Below, one piece after another: positions 1 through 7,400 of a stretch of DNA of 7,542 bases. Origin of the DNA: Acidiferrobacteraceae bacterium (GTDB lineage Bacteria; Pseudomonadota; Gammaproteobacteria; Arenicellales; UBA868); NCBI GenBank assembly GCA_002721105.1, contig PBJL01000014.1, positions 49,637 through 57,178 on the forward strand, written 5' to 3'. The notes beneath the pieces were generated by a model that was not told the origin of the DNA, ran no database searches, and worked only from the letters and a program-made list of their open reading frames with translations. Each line of letters starts with the position of its first letter. The first letter of the stretch is position 1. The position numbers and the translations under genes are program-made.

Positions 1-27
1 GTGCCATCAACAAAAGGATCTCTTTAG
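1..27 (+). CDS. hisB: 3' end of imidazoleglycerol-phosphate dehydratase (partial)
   Basis: Reading from base 1 gives VPSTKGSL followed by a TAG stop at 25-27. The C-terminus of HisB in many bacteria ends in a very similar VPS(T/S)KG-x-L tail, and hisB is the usual gene directly before hisH. HisB converts imidazole glycerol phosphate, the product of HisH and HisF encoded downstream, into imidazole acetol phosphate. Only eight codons are inside the window, so the identification rests on this short tail plus gene order. The stop lies 10 bases before the hisH start, which fits a single transcript. Confidence 0.75.
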   Translation: MPSTKGSL

Positions 28-37
28 GTAAAATAAC

Positions 38-679
38 GTGTCCAAAATCGCTGTTCTAGATCTTGGTGCTGGCAATCTTCATTCTGTGGGAAAAGCTCTC
101 GAGTATGTAGCACCTGATCACCAGGTCTTAATTACAGAAAATCCTAAAGTAATACTCGATTGTGAGCATGTAGTGATGCCTGGTCAAGGTGCGATCGGTA
201 GTTGGTTTCAGAGTTTGGATAAGTTAGCTTTGTTTGATGTAGTCGCAGTAGTTTTGGAAACTCGACCAGTACTTGGGATTTGTTTAGGTCTTCAGGCGCT
301 TTATGGATTTAGTGAAGAGGATGGTGGAGTTAATGGATTCGGCTGGCTTTCGGGGCGAGTGCAACGATTCCCCATTGCACATAGAGAGTCGAAGACGCAA
401 TTAAAGGTTCCGCACATTGGTTGGAATAATGTGCAACAGTTGTCCCCTCATCCTCTTTGGAAGGATATTCCCGATAACACACGTTTTTATTTCGTGCATA
501 GCTACTATGCATGCAGTGACGTGACGAGTGAAATATCAGGCAGAACAAACTATGGATTGTCTTTCGTTTCAGCTGCCACAAGATCAAATGTATTTGCGGT
601 ACAATTTCACCCAGAGAAAAGTCACGTCCAAGGCCTAAATTTTCTCAACAATTTTGTCTCGTGGGATGGGAGTTTGTAG
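38..679 (+). CDS. hisH: Imidazole glycerol phosphate synthase, glutamine amidotransferase subunit HisH
   Basis: HisH hydrolyses glutamine and passes ammonia to HisF. The two subunits form the cytoplasmic enzyme that makes imidazole glycerol phosphate and AICAR. The 213-residue protein is a class I (triad) glutamine amidotransferase. Its nucleophile Cys82 lies in GICLGLQAL, and His191 and Glu193 lie in QFHPEKS. It also has the oxyanion-region motif MPGQGA (residues 47-52), PHIGWN (125-130) and the YFVHSYY strand (151-157). The length is normal for the family, with no break. The start is GTG at 38. AGG at 26-28 may serve as a Shine-Dalgarno, and it overlaps the hisB stop. The partner gene hisF lies two genes downstream. 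Confidence 0.97.
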   Translation: MSKIAVLDLGAGNLHSVGKALEYVAPDHQVLITENPKVILDCEHVVMPGQGAIGSWFQSLDKLALFDVVAVVLETRPVLGICLGLQALYGFSEEDGGVNGFGWLSGRVQRFPIAHRESKTQLKVPHIGWNNVQQLSPHPLWKDIPDNTRFYFVHSYYACSDVTSEISGRTNYGLSFVSAATRSNVFAVQFHPEKSHVQGLNFLNNFVSWDGSL

Positions 680-705
680 AGTTTAGAAAAAATTTCAAAG
701 AACTT

Positions 706-711
706 TAAGGA
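706..711 (+). promoter_or_regulatory. Ribosome binding site of hisA
   Basis: TAAGGA ends 11 bases before the ATG at 723. A second AGGA at 719-722 directly abuts the ATG and is too close to work in the usual way. The 43-base gap between hisH and hisA shows no hairpin or other signal, so the two genes are probably on one mRNA. Confidence 0.5.
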
Positions 712-722
712 TTTCTCTAGGA

Positions 723-1466
723 ATGATTTTAATACCAGCTATTGATATTAAATCGGGTCGTTGTGTTCGATTACGGCAAGGCGATTTTTTGGATGAAACA
801 GTATTTAGTAATGATCCATTAGCGATAGCTAAACAATGGATTGATCAGGGCGCAGAACGACTTCACATCGTGGATTTAGATGGAGCTGTCAACGGTAAAC
901 CTGTAAATAAGAGCACTATAAATGCTATTGCTAAGCAGTTTCCAGAGGTGCCAATACAAGTAGGAGGTGGGATTCGGGACGAGCAAACCATTGAGTCGTA
1001 TCTAGGTATAGGAATAGAGTTTGTAATCGTGGGCACAATAGCTGTCAATGAGCCTCAGTTTGTAAAAAATCTTTGTCAGAAGTATGAGGGGCATATGATG
1101 GTTGGTCTAGATGCTAGGGATGGAAAAATTGCGATTGATGGATGGTCTGCCTTCTCGAATCACGATGTAATCGATTTCGCAAAAGAGTTCGATGGCAGTG
1201 GTGTTGCGGGAATTGTTTATACGGACATAGCAAGAGATGGAATGCTGTCCGGAACAAATGTTGAAGCCACAGCAAAGTTAGCCACCGCCATCACTACACC
1301 AGTTATCGCATCTGGTGGCATACGAGACTTAGAGGATATCAGGAAACTCCTTAGTGTTGGTGAATCGATAATTTCTGGCGCTATTACCGGTCGGGCGATC
1401 TATGAGGGCACGTTGCAATTCGAAGAAGCCAACAAGTTAGTGCTATCGGATATTGGAAAAAAATAA
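723..1466 (+). CDS. hisA: Phosphoribosylformimino-5-aminoimidazole carboxamide ribotide isomerase HisA
   Basis: HisA isomerises ProFAR to PRFAR (an Amadori rearrangement), the substrate of the HisH-HisF synthase. The 247-residue protein is a half-barrel-duplicated TIM barrel of normal family length. The general base Asp8 lies in IPAIDI and the general acid Asp130 in VGLDARDG. The phosphate-binding loops are QVGGGIR (residues 79-85) and [10 protein letters not shown] (196-205). The segment [14 protein letters not shown] (167-180) matches dedicated gammaproteobacterial HisA proteins rather than the dual-function PriA of actinobacteria. The gene lies between hisH and hisF, and its stop is five bases before the hisF start. 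Confidence 0.97.
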   Translation: MILIPAIDIKSGRCVRLRQGDFLDETVFSNDPLAIAKQWIDQGAERLHIVDLDGAVNGKPVNKSTINAIAKQFPEVPIQVGGGIRDEQTIESYLGIGIEFVIVGTIAVNEPQFVKNLCQKYEGHMMVGLDARDGKIAIDGWSAFSNHDVIDFAKEFDGSGVAGIVYTDIARDGMLSGTNVEATAKLATAITTPVIASGGIRDLEDIRKLLSVGESIISGAITGRAIYEGTLQFEEANKLVLSDIGKK

Positions 1467-1471
1467 AAACT

Positions 1472-2230
1472 ATGGCCCTTGCGAAACGAATTATTCCTTG
1501 TATGGATATTGATGCTGGAAGAGTGGTTAAAGGTATCAAGTTTGTCGATCTTCAGGATGCAGGTGACCCCGTAGAAGTAGCGAGAAGATATCATCAACAG
1601 AAAGCAGATGAAATCGCTTTTCTTGATATTACAGCTAGCTCGGACCAACGCGATATTATGGTTGGAGTGGTGAATGCGGTAGCTAGCAAAGTCTTCATTC
1701 CAATGACTGTTGGCGGGGGGATTAGAACAATGAAGGATGTGCATAAAATGTTGCGAGCTGGGGCAGACAAGGTCTCCATCAATACCGCTGCTGTCACGTC
1801 CCCAAACTTTGTTAAAGAAGCGAGTAATCATTTTGGATCACAATGCATTGTAGTTGCTATGGACGCCAAGAGGGTGGATGGAAATTGGGAAGTTTTTACG
1901 CATGGTGGCCGTAATCCAACAGGAATTGATGTCTTGGATTGGGCGCAGAAAATGGACGACTTTGGAGCAGGTGAGATTCTTCTTACTAGCATGGATCGTG
2001 ACGGGACGAGAGATGGCTTCGATCTTGCATTAACTCGAGCGGTATCCGATAGCGTGACAATACCGGTAATCGCGTCGGGGGGAGTAGGTAATTTAGAGCA
2101 TTTAGCACAAGGTGTGTTGACTGGTGGAGCGGATGCCGTGTTGGCTGCCAGTATATTCCACTTTGGAGAATTTACTATTGATGAGGCGAAAGATTATATG
2201 GAATCATGTGGAATAGAGGTTAATAGATGA
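1472..2230 (+). CDS. hisF: Imidazole glycerol phosphate synthase, cyclase subunit HisF
   Basis: HisF uses ammonia from HisH to convert PRFAR into imidazole glycerol phosphate and AICAR in the cytoplasm. The 252-residue protein is a TIM barrel. The catalytic aspartates are Asp12, in the N-terminal motif [11 protein letters not shown], and Asp131, in VVAMDAKR. Both numbers are one higher than in the best-studied HisF proteins because of one extra residue after the initiator. Phosphate-binding loops are seen at TVGGGIR (79-85) and IASGGVGN (200-207), and [15 protein letters not shown] (170-184) is typical of the family. No good Shine-Dalgarno sits close to the ATG (the nearest GGA is at 1454-1456), so translation may be coupled to hisA, which ends five bases upstream. 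The stop codon overlaps the hisI start. Confidence 0.97.
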   Translation: MALAKRIIPCMDIDAGRVVKGIKFVDLQDAGDPVEVARRYHQQKADEIAFLDITASSDQRDIMVGVVNAVASKVFIPMTVGGGIRTMKDVHKMLRAGADKVSINTAAVTSPNFVKEASNHFGSQCIVVAMDAKRVDGNWEVFTHGGRNPTGIDVLDWAQKMDDFGAGEILLTSMDRDGTRDGFDLALTRAVSDSVTIPVIASGGVGNLEHLAQGVLTGGADAVLAASIFHFGEFTIDEAKDYMESCGIEVNR

Positions 2231-2631
2231 AAAAAAAGGAATGGTTAGAACAGGTACTTTGGACTGCTGATGGTTTAGTACCAGCTATCGCACAAGATGT
2301 AGATTCGCGCCGCATCATGATGATGGCCTGGATGAATCGGGAAGCTTTAGAAGCGACCGTGAAAGAAGGGCGTGCTGTTTATTGGTCAAGATCGAGAAAA
2401 CGTTTGTGGAGGAAAGGTGAAGAGTCTGGTTATGTACAGAAGGTTGAAGAAATCAGACTGGATTGTGACAATGACGTAATTCTGTTGCTTGTAAAGCAGA
2501 TAGGGGGTATTTCTTGCCATACTGGGCGAGAAAGTTGTTTTTTTAGCCGATTTGAAGATGATCGTTGGATTGTTGTAGACCCGCTAATTCGACCGCCAGA
2601 GGAGATTTACAAATCCCGAAGCAAGATGTAA
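2227..2631 (+). CDS. hisI: Phosphoribosyl-AMP cyclohydrolase HisI (stand-alone)
   Basis: HisI opens the purine ring of phosphoribosyl-AMP to give ProFAR, the substrate of HisA. The 134-residue protein carries the family core: [14 protein letters not shown] (residues 24-37), [17 protein letters not shown] (52-68), the metal-binding aspartate cluster RLDCDND (77-83) and [10 protein letters not shown] (96-105). Cys80, Cys97 and Cys104 are the expected zinc ligands. The chain stops soon after [13 protein letters not shown], so the phosphoribosyl-ATP pyrophosphatase (HisE) domain found in fused HisIE proteins is absent. The ATG overlaps the hisF stop (ATGA), and GAGG at 2216-2219 is a well-placed ribosome binding site. 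This is the last intact his gene in the window. Confidence 0.96.
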   Translation: MKKKEWLEQVLWTADGLVPAIAQDVDSRRIMMMAWMNREALEATVKEGRAVYWSRSRKRLWRKGEESGYVQKVEEIRLDCDNDVILLLVKQIGGISCHTGRESCFFSRFEDDRWIVVDPLIRPPEEIYKSRSKM

Positions 2632-2668
2632 GAGCAATTATTTTATGTTTAAATTGGTTGATAATTAG

Positions 2669-2678
2669 CGTTTAAACG
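2669..2678. repeat. 10-bp perfect palindrome in the hisI-tatA gap
   Basis: CGTTTAAACG is identical to its reverse complement. It lies 38 bases after the hisI stop. It could be a binding site for a dimeric regulator, but a single AT-rich palindrome of this length can easily occur by chance, and no second copy was noticed nearby. Confidence 0.25.
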
Positions 2679-2688
2679 TCAACTAGAC

Positions 2689-2790
2689 ATGAATAACGAA
2701 ACCAAGATTCTTGATAAATTCGAAGTATTATCCGAATTTCTTGAGAAACGGTTATTATTAGGGGAGATCAAAAAAGCAAAAACTCATTGA
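2689..2790 (+). other. 33-codon ORF of unknown status in the usual hisE position
   Basis: An ATG-to-TGA frame encodes a short, charged, probably helical peptide containing ILDKFEVLSEFLEKR and ending in KKAKTH. No Shine-Dalgarno precedes it. In related gene orders hisE (about 105-110 codons) sits between hisI and tatA. The segment EVLSEFLEKR and the lysine-rich end recall helical parts of HisE by eye, either its first helix or its C-terminal helix and tail. Reading the same frame past the stop gives [20 protein letters not shown] (from 2806), which loosely recalls the HisE stretch SSYVAxLxxKGLxKILKKIGEE, but the spacing is wrong. It may be a hisE remnant, a chance ORF or a small leader peptide. 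I do not regard it as an established gene. Confidence 0.2.
2732..2751 (+). terminator. Weak hairpin after hisI, possible terminator
   Basis: CCG-AA-TTTC, loop TTGA, GAAA-CGG forms a seven-base-pair stem with a two-base bulge, followed by TTATTATTA. It lies about 100 bases after hisI and could end part of the his transcript. The stem is weak and the T run is interrupted, so a standard Rho-independent terminator is not established. Confidence 0.2.
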
Positions 2791-2820
2791 TTGACCAACC
2801 TAAATGGTTCGTTTTATGCG
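2791..2820 (+). promoter_or_regulatory. Possible promoter for tatABC
   Basis: TTGACC at 2791-2796 matches five of six bases of the -35 consensus. An acceptable -10 is not clear: TATGCG at 2815-2820 (18-base spacing) matches only the first three positions, TTTTAT at 2812-2817 has a short 15-base spacing, and TAAACT at 2832-2837 lies too far downstream. If used, it would let the tat genes be transcribed independently of the his operon. Confidence 0.3.
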
Positions 2821-2859
2821 TTAGAAGTCTGTAAACTAGCTTTGGATATGAAAAAGATT

Positions 2860-2864
2860 GGAGG
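2860..2864 (+). promoter_or_regulatory. Strong ribosome binding site of tatA
   Basis: GGAGG lies eight bases before the ATG at 2873. This decides the start of tatA. An in-frame TTG at 2858 would begin the protein on top of this site and add MEALL, so it is rejected. Confidence 0.85.
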
Positions 2865-2872
2865 CATTACTT

Positions 2873-3127
2873 ATGGGATTAGGTGGAATTAGCATTTGGC
2901 AACTACTAATAGTTTTGGTCATCGTTGTTATGATTTTCGGAACAAAAAAGTTACGAAATATGGGTGGTGATCTTGGAACTGCGGTCAAAGGGTTTAAGAA
3001 ATCTGTTAAGGAAGATCCTGGGTCTGATGCTCCGCTTAAAAGTCAGGTGGAGGAGGAGTCTGATAAAGATGGAGAAGACCTAAGCGAGATGACTGAAGAT
3101 TCGACCGAAAAAAAAGACAACACCTGA
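2873..3127 (+). CDS. tatA: Sec-independent translocase subunit TatA
   Basis: TatA is the small inner-membrane protein that multimerises at the TatBC receptor and lets folded twin-arginine substrates cross the membrane. The 84-residue protein has a single N-terminal membrane helix (about residues 6-22) and the conserved Phe22-Gly23 hinge in MIFGTKKL. An amphipathic helix follows, with [19 protein letters not shown] (residues 25-43), the standard TatA signature. The C-terminal half is acidic and disordered-looking (many Glu, Asp, Ser and Lys), as usual. The ATG is chosen because of the GGAGG in front of it. The neighbour downstream is tatB, 24 bases after the stop. Confidence 0.95.
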   Translation: MGLGGISIWQLLIVLVIVVMIFGTKKLRNMGGDLGTAVKGFKKSVKEDPGSDAPLKSQVEEESDKDGEDLSEMTEDSTEKKDNT

Positions 3128-3140
3128 GTTTTTAGGGACT

Positions 3141-3145
3141 AAGGA
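3141..3145 (+). promoter_or_regulatory. Ribosome binding site of tatB
   Basis: AAGGA lies six bases before the GTG at 3152 and supports that non-ATG start, which also places the conserved FDVGFWEL motif exactly at the protein N-terminus. Confidence 0.75.
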
Positions 3146-3151
3146 TCAGTT

Positions 3152-3583
3152 GTGTTTGATGTTGGATTTTGGGAATTAGCGATAATCGCTGTAATAGCGC
3201 TTATTGTGATTGGACCTGATCGCTTGCCTCGGGCCGCACGTACAGCTGGGCTTTGGGTTGGAAGGGCGCGTCGAATAGTAGCAGACGTTAAAGCAGACAT
3301 TGATAGGGAAGTTAGAGAAAGCGAATTAGCTGATTTAAAAACCGTCGAAAAAGAAATAAAAAGTGCAAGTAGTTCAATAAAGACAGCTGGCGAGAAGTTA
3401 GTGGAAGATAGTGAGCTTTCTAATATTAAGAGTACTGGCAAAAGTTTGGTGGATTCGATCGATGAAGAATTAACGGCTACAAAGAAAGCGGTTAAATCGT
3501 CGGAAGAACATCAGATCGAAACCGCTGCTAAGGATAACGAATCTGCGCCCAGAAGTAATAATGACTCAGAAACCAAAAGTTGA
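3152..3583 (+). CDS. tatB: Sec-independent translocase subunit TatB
   Basis: TatB forms the membrane receptor complex with TatC that recognises twin-arginine signal peptides. The 143-residue protein begins MFDVGFWEL, with the conserved Glu8 near the membrane face. It has one membrane helix (about residues 9-20), the hinge Gly21-Pro22 in IGPDRLP, and then an amphipathic helix containing RAARTAGLWVGRARR (27-41). A long charged, helical, coiled-coil-like segment runs to about residue 120, and the last 20 residues are Ser/Asn/Glu-rich and probably unstructured. Residues 57-73 and 87-103 both start with SEL and look like diverged copies of one helical unit. The start is GTG. The MFDVGFWEL and GPDRLP motifs separate it from TatA. 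Confidence 0.95.
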   Translation: MFDVGFWELAIIAVIALIVIGPDRLPRAARTAGLWVGRARRIVADVKADIDREVRESELADLKTVEKEIKSASSSIKTAGEKLVEDSELSNIKSTGKSLVDSIDEELTATKKAVKSSEEHQIETAAKDNESAPRSNNDSETKS

Positions 3584-3602
3584 ATTCAATAATTAAAGCA
3601 TT

Positions 3603-3608
3603 TAGGAG
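3603..3608 (+). promoter_or_regulatory. Ribosome binding site of tatC
   Basis: TAGGAG lies seven bases before a TTG codon at 3616. No ATG or GTG lies between this site and the conserved HLLELRNRL motif of TatC, so TTG is the best start. Confidence 0.75.
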
Positions 3609-3615
3609 CTAATAG

Positions 3616-4398
3616 TTGCCAGCCAAGAAACGCCCCAAAAGCTCGGCGACTACCTTTGTTTCCCATCTCCTTGAGCTGAGAAATCGTCTGTTTTGGGGTC
3701 TCGGCGCAGTGTTGGCAGTATTTATTGTAGCCGCTCCATTTGCCAATCAGTTATATCAGATTTTAGCTGCTCCATTGATGGCTGCCTTGCCTGAAGGCAA
3801 TAGTATGATTTCAACTCAACCTCATGGACCGTTTTTCGTGCCATTCAAATTCGCATTTGCGGTATCCGTGGCTGTGGCAATGCCATATTTGCTTTATCAG
3901 TTATGGGCATTTATTGCGCCAGGGCTTTATAGCCACGAAAAACGCTTGGCGGTTCCAATTTTGGTGTCCAGTAGTGTATTGTTCTATCTAGGTATTCTTT
4001 TTGCTTATTTTGCGGTCTTTCCACTTATATTCGCGTTTTTTGCAGGCAGTGCACCTGATGGAGTGTCAGTAATGACTGACATAAATATGTATCTTAGCTT
4101 TGTTCTCAAATTATTTTTTGCGTTTGGATTAGCATTTGAAGTACCTGTGGCAACGGTGTTGCTAGTTAAAGCAGGCGTAACAACCACAAAGAATCTAGCC
4201 ACAAAGCGACCCTACATTATAGTTGGTGCTTTTGCTGTTGGCATGTTGCTGACACCGCCAGATATTTTTTCCCAAACAATGTTAGCTATCCCTGTGTGGA
4301 TTTTGTTTGAGTTAGGTTTGTACTTTTCCCGCGTCACTACCAAGAAAAAGAACGCGAACGAACATGAAACTCCATCTGATAACGAAATATCTGATTAA
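3616..4398 (+). CDS. tatC: Sec-independent translocase subunit TatC
   Basis: TatC is the polytopic inner-membrane core of the Tat receptor and binds the twin-arginine motif. The 260-residue protein shows the cytoplasmic N-terminal motif HLLELRNRL (residues 17-25), with Glu20 and Arg22 at the signal-binding site. It has FIAPGLYSHEKRL (99-111), with Glu108 equivalent to E. coli Glu103. Membrane-embedded AFEVPV (173-178) carries Glu175, and MLLTPPDIFSQT (210-221) is also present. Six hydrophobic membrane segments can be picked out: roughly 25-43, 76-99, 112-137, 159-183, 199-213 and 219-237. A hydrophilic C-terminal tail follows. Similarity to E. coli TatC is high along the whole length. The TTG start is unusual but supported by its Shine-Dalgarno. 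Confidence 0.96.
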   Translation: MPAKKRPKSSATTFVSHLLELRNRLFWGLGAVLAVFIVAAPFANQLYQILAAPLMAALPEGNSMISTQPHGPFFVPFKFAFAVSVAVAMPYLLYQLWAFIAPGLYSHEKRLAVPILVSSSVLFYLGILFAYFAVFPLIFAFFAGSAPDGVSVMTDINMYLSFVLKLFFAFGLAFEVPVATVLLVKAGVTTTKNLATKRPYIIVGAFAVGMLLTPPDIFSQTMLAIPVWILFELGLYFSRVTTKKKNANEHETPSDNEISD

Positions 4399-4410
4399 AT
4401 ATTATTTTTT
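4386..4410 (+). terminator. T tract with weak AT-only hairpin after tatC
   Basis: AATAT at 4386-4390 can pair with ATATT at 4399-4403 and is followed closely by six T residues at 4405-4410. The stem has no G or C and overlaps the end of tatC, so any termination would be weak. No better terminator is visible between tatC and putA. Confidence 0.2.
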
Positions 4411-4431
4411 GTTAGTCTTTTACCCATCGAT

Positions 4432-4440
4432 TGTTATAAA
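4432..4440 (+). promoter_or_regulatory. Extended -10 promoter candidate for putA
   Basis: TGTTATAAA fits the extended -10 form TGn-TATAAT with one mismatch. The -35 region is poor (TTAGTC at 4412-4417 with 17-base spacing), which is common for extended -10 promoters. Transcription would start near 4447 and leave a leader of about 17 bases before the GTG at 4464. I see no convincing operator for a regulator. Confidence 0.4.
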
Positions 4441-4463
4441 AAGTTCTATAGTTCCGAGTTACA

Positions 4464-7400
4464 GTGGATAAGTCATTAAACGATACTCGTCAAGTATTAA
4501 GGTCTTTTGTCTCAAAAGACGAGGAAAGTCGGGCACGGGCGTTAGTTAAAGAAATTCCTCTAGATAAAGATGTAAGACGCTCAATCGAGAACGATGCAGT
4601 GCAGATGATTCGCACTGTTCGATCAAAACGGCGTCGAGGAAATTTAGAGAATTTCTTAGCTCAGTATGGTCTTTCTACTCAGGAAGGTGTCGCATTAATG
4701 TGTCTTGCAGAAGCAATGCTTCGTGTACCAGACAGCTACACTATCGACGAATTAATCAAGGATAAGATTGAACCATATAGTTGGAATGAGCATCTTGGTA
4801 AGTCAAATTCATTTCTCGTTAATTTGTCCACCTGGGGTTTGATGTTGACAGGTCGAGCGTTTTTAGTGAAGCCCGAATCAATTAGCGGAACGATCACCCA
4901 GATAATCAGGCGATTAGGAGAGCCAATAGTGCGTGAGGTAATTGCTGGTGCAATGAAAGTTTTAGGCGCAGAGTTTATTTTAGGCCGTCAAATTTCTGAG
5001 GCACTAAAACGTGGCCGTTCGATGATTGAGAAAGGATACACATATTCTTTTGATATGCTAGGAGAAGCTGCTCGTAACGAGTTGGATGCACAAAAGTATT
5101 TTGATTCTTACAGTTTAGCAATTAGCGAAATTGGTAAAACAATCACATGCCACGACATCCATAAGAATTCCGGTATTTCTGTAAAACTTTCAGCACTTTA
5201 TTCACGTTATGAAAGAAGCCAATCGGACGTGATGTTGCCAAAGATGGTCGAGAGGGTTTTATTCTTAGCGCGGGCTGCTTCTGAAGCACAAATTGGTTTT
5301 AATATCGATGCCGAGGAGTCGTACCGATTAGATCTCTCGCTCGATGTCATAGAGCATGTGCTTTCGGATCCGAGCCTGTCGGGTTGGGATGGCTTTGGTG
5401 TAGTAGTACAAGCTTATGATAAACGAGCACCCGTACTGTTAGATTGGCTATATAGATTGTCTATTTTCCTTAAGCGAAAAATTATGGTTCGTCTTGTGAA
5501 GGGAGCATACTGGGATCAAGAAATTAAATATGCTCAAGTTCATGGACTTGCTAGTTACCCAGTTTTTTCGAGAAAAGCACATACTGATTTAAGTTACTTA
5601 GCTTGCGCACAAAAGTTGTTGGGGATGATAGATCGTATTTATCCTCAGTTTGCTACTCATAATGCGCACACCGTAGCTACTATTCTCCATATGGCAAGAG
5701 ATACCGATGCTTTTGAGTTTCAAAGACTCCATGGCATGGGTGAGATTCTCCATGAATTAACTATGGCCCAATCGGGAGTATCTTGTCGGATTTATGCCCC
5801 AATTGGAGAACATAAAGATTTGTTGGCTTACCTTGTTCGAAGACTCTTAGAGAATGGAGCAAGCAATTCTTTTGTGAACCAACTTCTTGATGAATCATAT
5901 TCTCATAAAGACCTGGCTCGTGATCCTATAACTATCTCTATGGATCGTGCTTTTTCGCCCAATCCAAGTATTTCTATGCCGAGCGATATATTTAAAGAAA
6001 GATGCAATTCAAAAGGTTGGAATCTTAATGATCCAACGGATTTACTTTACATAGAGAATGTGCGATCACAATTCAAGCATCCATATTCATGGGCTTCAAC
6101 GACAACCACAAGAACCCTAGCGCAGAAAAATATCATCAATCCAGCACATCCTAATCAGTTTGTGGGGAGTGTTCAGGAAGCAAGTCTGGATGTTGCGAAA
6201 GATTACGTTTCCGCGGGACTAAGCGAATTTTCTTTTTGGAAAAGAACCTCTATGCATGAGCGAGCAGAATACTTAGACAAAATAAGCGCTTTGTATGAAA
6301 AGAATGTTGGTGAGTTATTATCGATTTTATGTCGTGAGGCAGGAAAAACTTTGGTCGATGGTATCTCAGAAATAAGAGAAGCAGTCGATTTTCTACGTTA
6401 TTACTCAATTCAGGCAAAGAAGCTTAATCCTGACAGACGCCCCTTGGGTGTTGTTCTCTGTATAAGTCCTTGGAATTTTCCACTCGCAATCTTTACCGGA
6501 CAAATAGCGGCAGCGTTGGTTACTGGAAATACAGTTATTGCTAAACCGGCGGAGCAAACACCTTTAATTGCAAGCTACGCTATCCGTCTTTTCCGCGAGG
6601 CTGGTTTACCAGAGAATGTTGTTCAATTAGCGCTTGGTCAAGGATCAATAATTGGTGCCGAATTGGTAGCTGATCATCGAATAAATGGAGTATGTTTTAC
6701 GGGTTCTTTAGAGGTAGCTAAGAAAATTAATTGTAAATTGGCAGAGCATACATCAGAGTCAGTTTTGATTGCGGAGACAGGTGGCCTTAATGCCATGATC
6801 GTAGATTCGACAGCTCTCATGGAACAAGCTGTTGGAGATATTATCCGAAGCGCTTTCCAGAGTGCGGGGCAAAGGTGTTCTGCCCTTCGAATTTTATATA
6901 TTCAGGAAGAAATAGCAGAAGACTGTCTTAAAATGTTATATGGAGCGATGGACATGATGCGTATTGGCGATCCTTGGTTAGTATCCACTGATATAGGGCC
7001 GCTGATTGACGAAGACGCGAAATCAGCAGTTTTAAATTATGTCGATCAAGCAAGAAAGAAAGGCCAAATTCTTAAGGAAGTCAATATTCCATCGAGCGGA
7101 TTTTTTGTATCGCCAACCGTACTTCGAGTTGATGGTATCGAAAGTCTAGAGCAAGAAGTTTTTGGCCCTATTCTTCATGTTACTTTTTATTCAGGAGAAG
7201 ATTTAGCCGGCGTAATTAGCTCAATAAATGATAGTGGTTATGGTTTAACCTTAGGCGTGCATACTAGGATAGATATGCGTGCGAAATTTGTGATCGATTC
7301 TGCGAAAGTTGGAAATATTTATGTCAATCGCGATCAAATAGGAGCCACTGTGGGCTCACAACCTTTTGGCGGTGAGGGACTGTCCGGAACAGGACCAAAA

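Noticed and set aside
330..587. Reverse-strand ORF of 85 codons inside hisH
   Set aside because: It lies entirely opposite a gene with an intact catalytic triad, and its translation shows no recognisable motif, so it is a shadow frame.
1400..1831. Reverse-strand ORF of 143 codons across the hisA-hisF junction
   Set aside because: It overlaps two clearly coding genes on the other strand and has no domain-like pattern, so its length is best explained by chance.
2791..2811. AACC-TAAAT-GGTT inverted repeat overlapping the TTGACC element
   Set aside because: The stem is only four base pairs and does not extend, so it is not distinguishable from chance.
2858..2872. TTG at 2858 as an earlier start for tatA
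   Set aside because: It would lie on the GGAGG ribosome binding site of the ATG at 2873, and the extra residues MEALL are not part of the TatA family pattern.
3139..3441. Reverse-strand ORF of 100 codons opposite tatB
   Set aside because: It mirrors the codon pattern of the TatB charged region and is rich in Ser, Leu and Ala for that reason. No independent evidence supports a gene.
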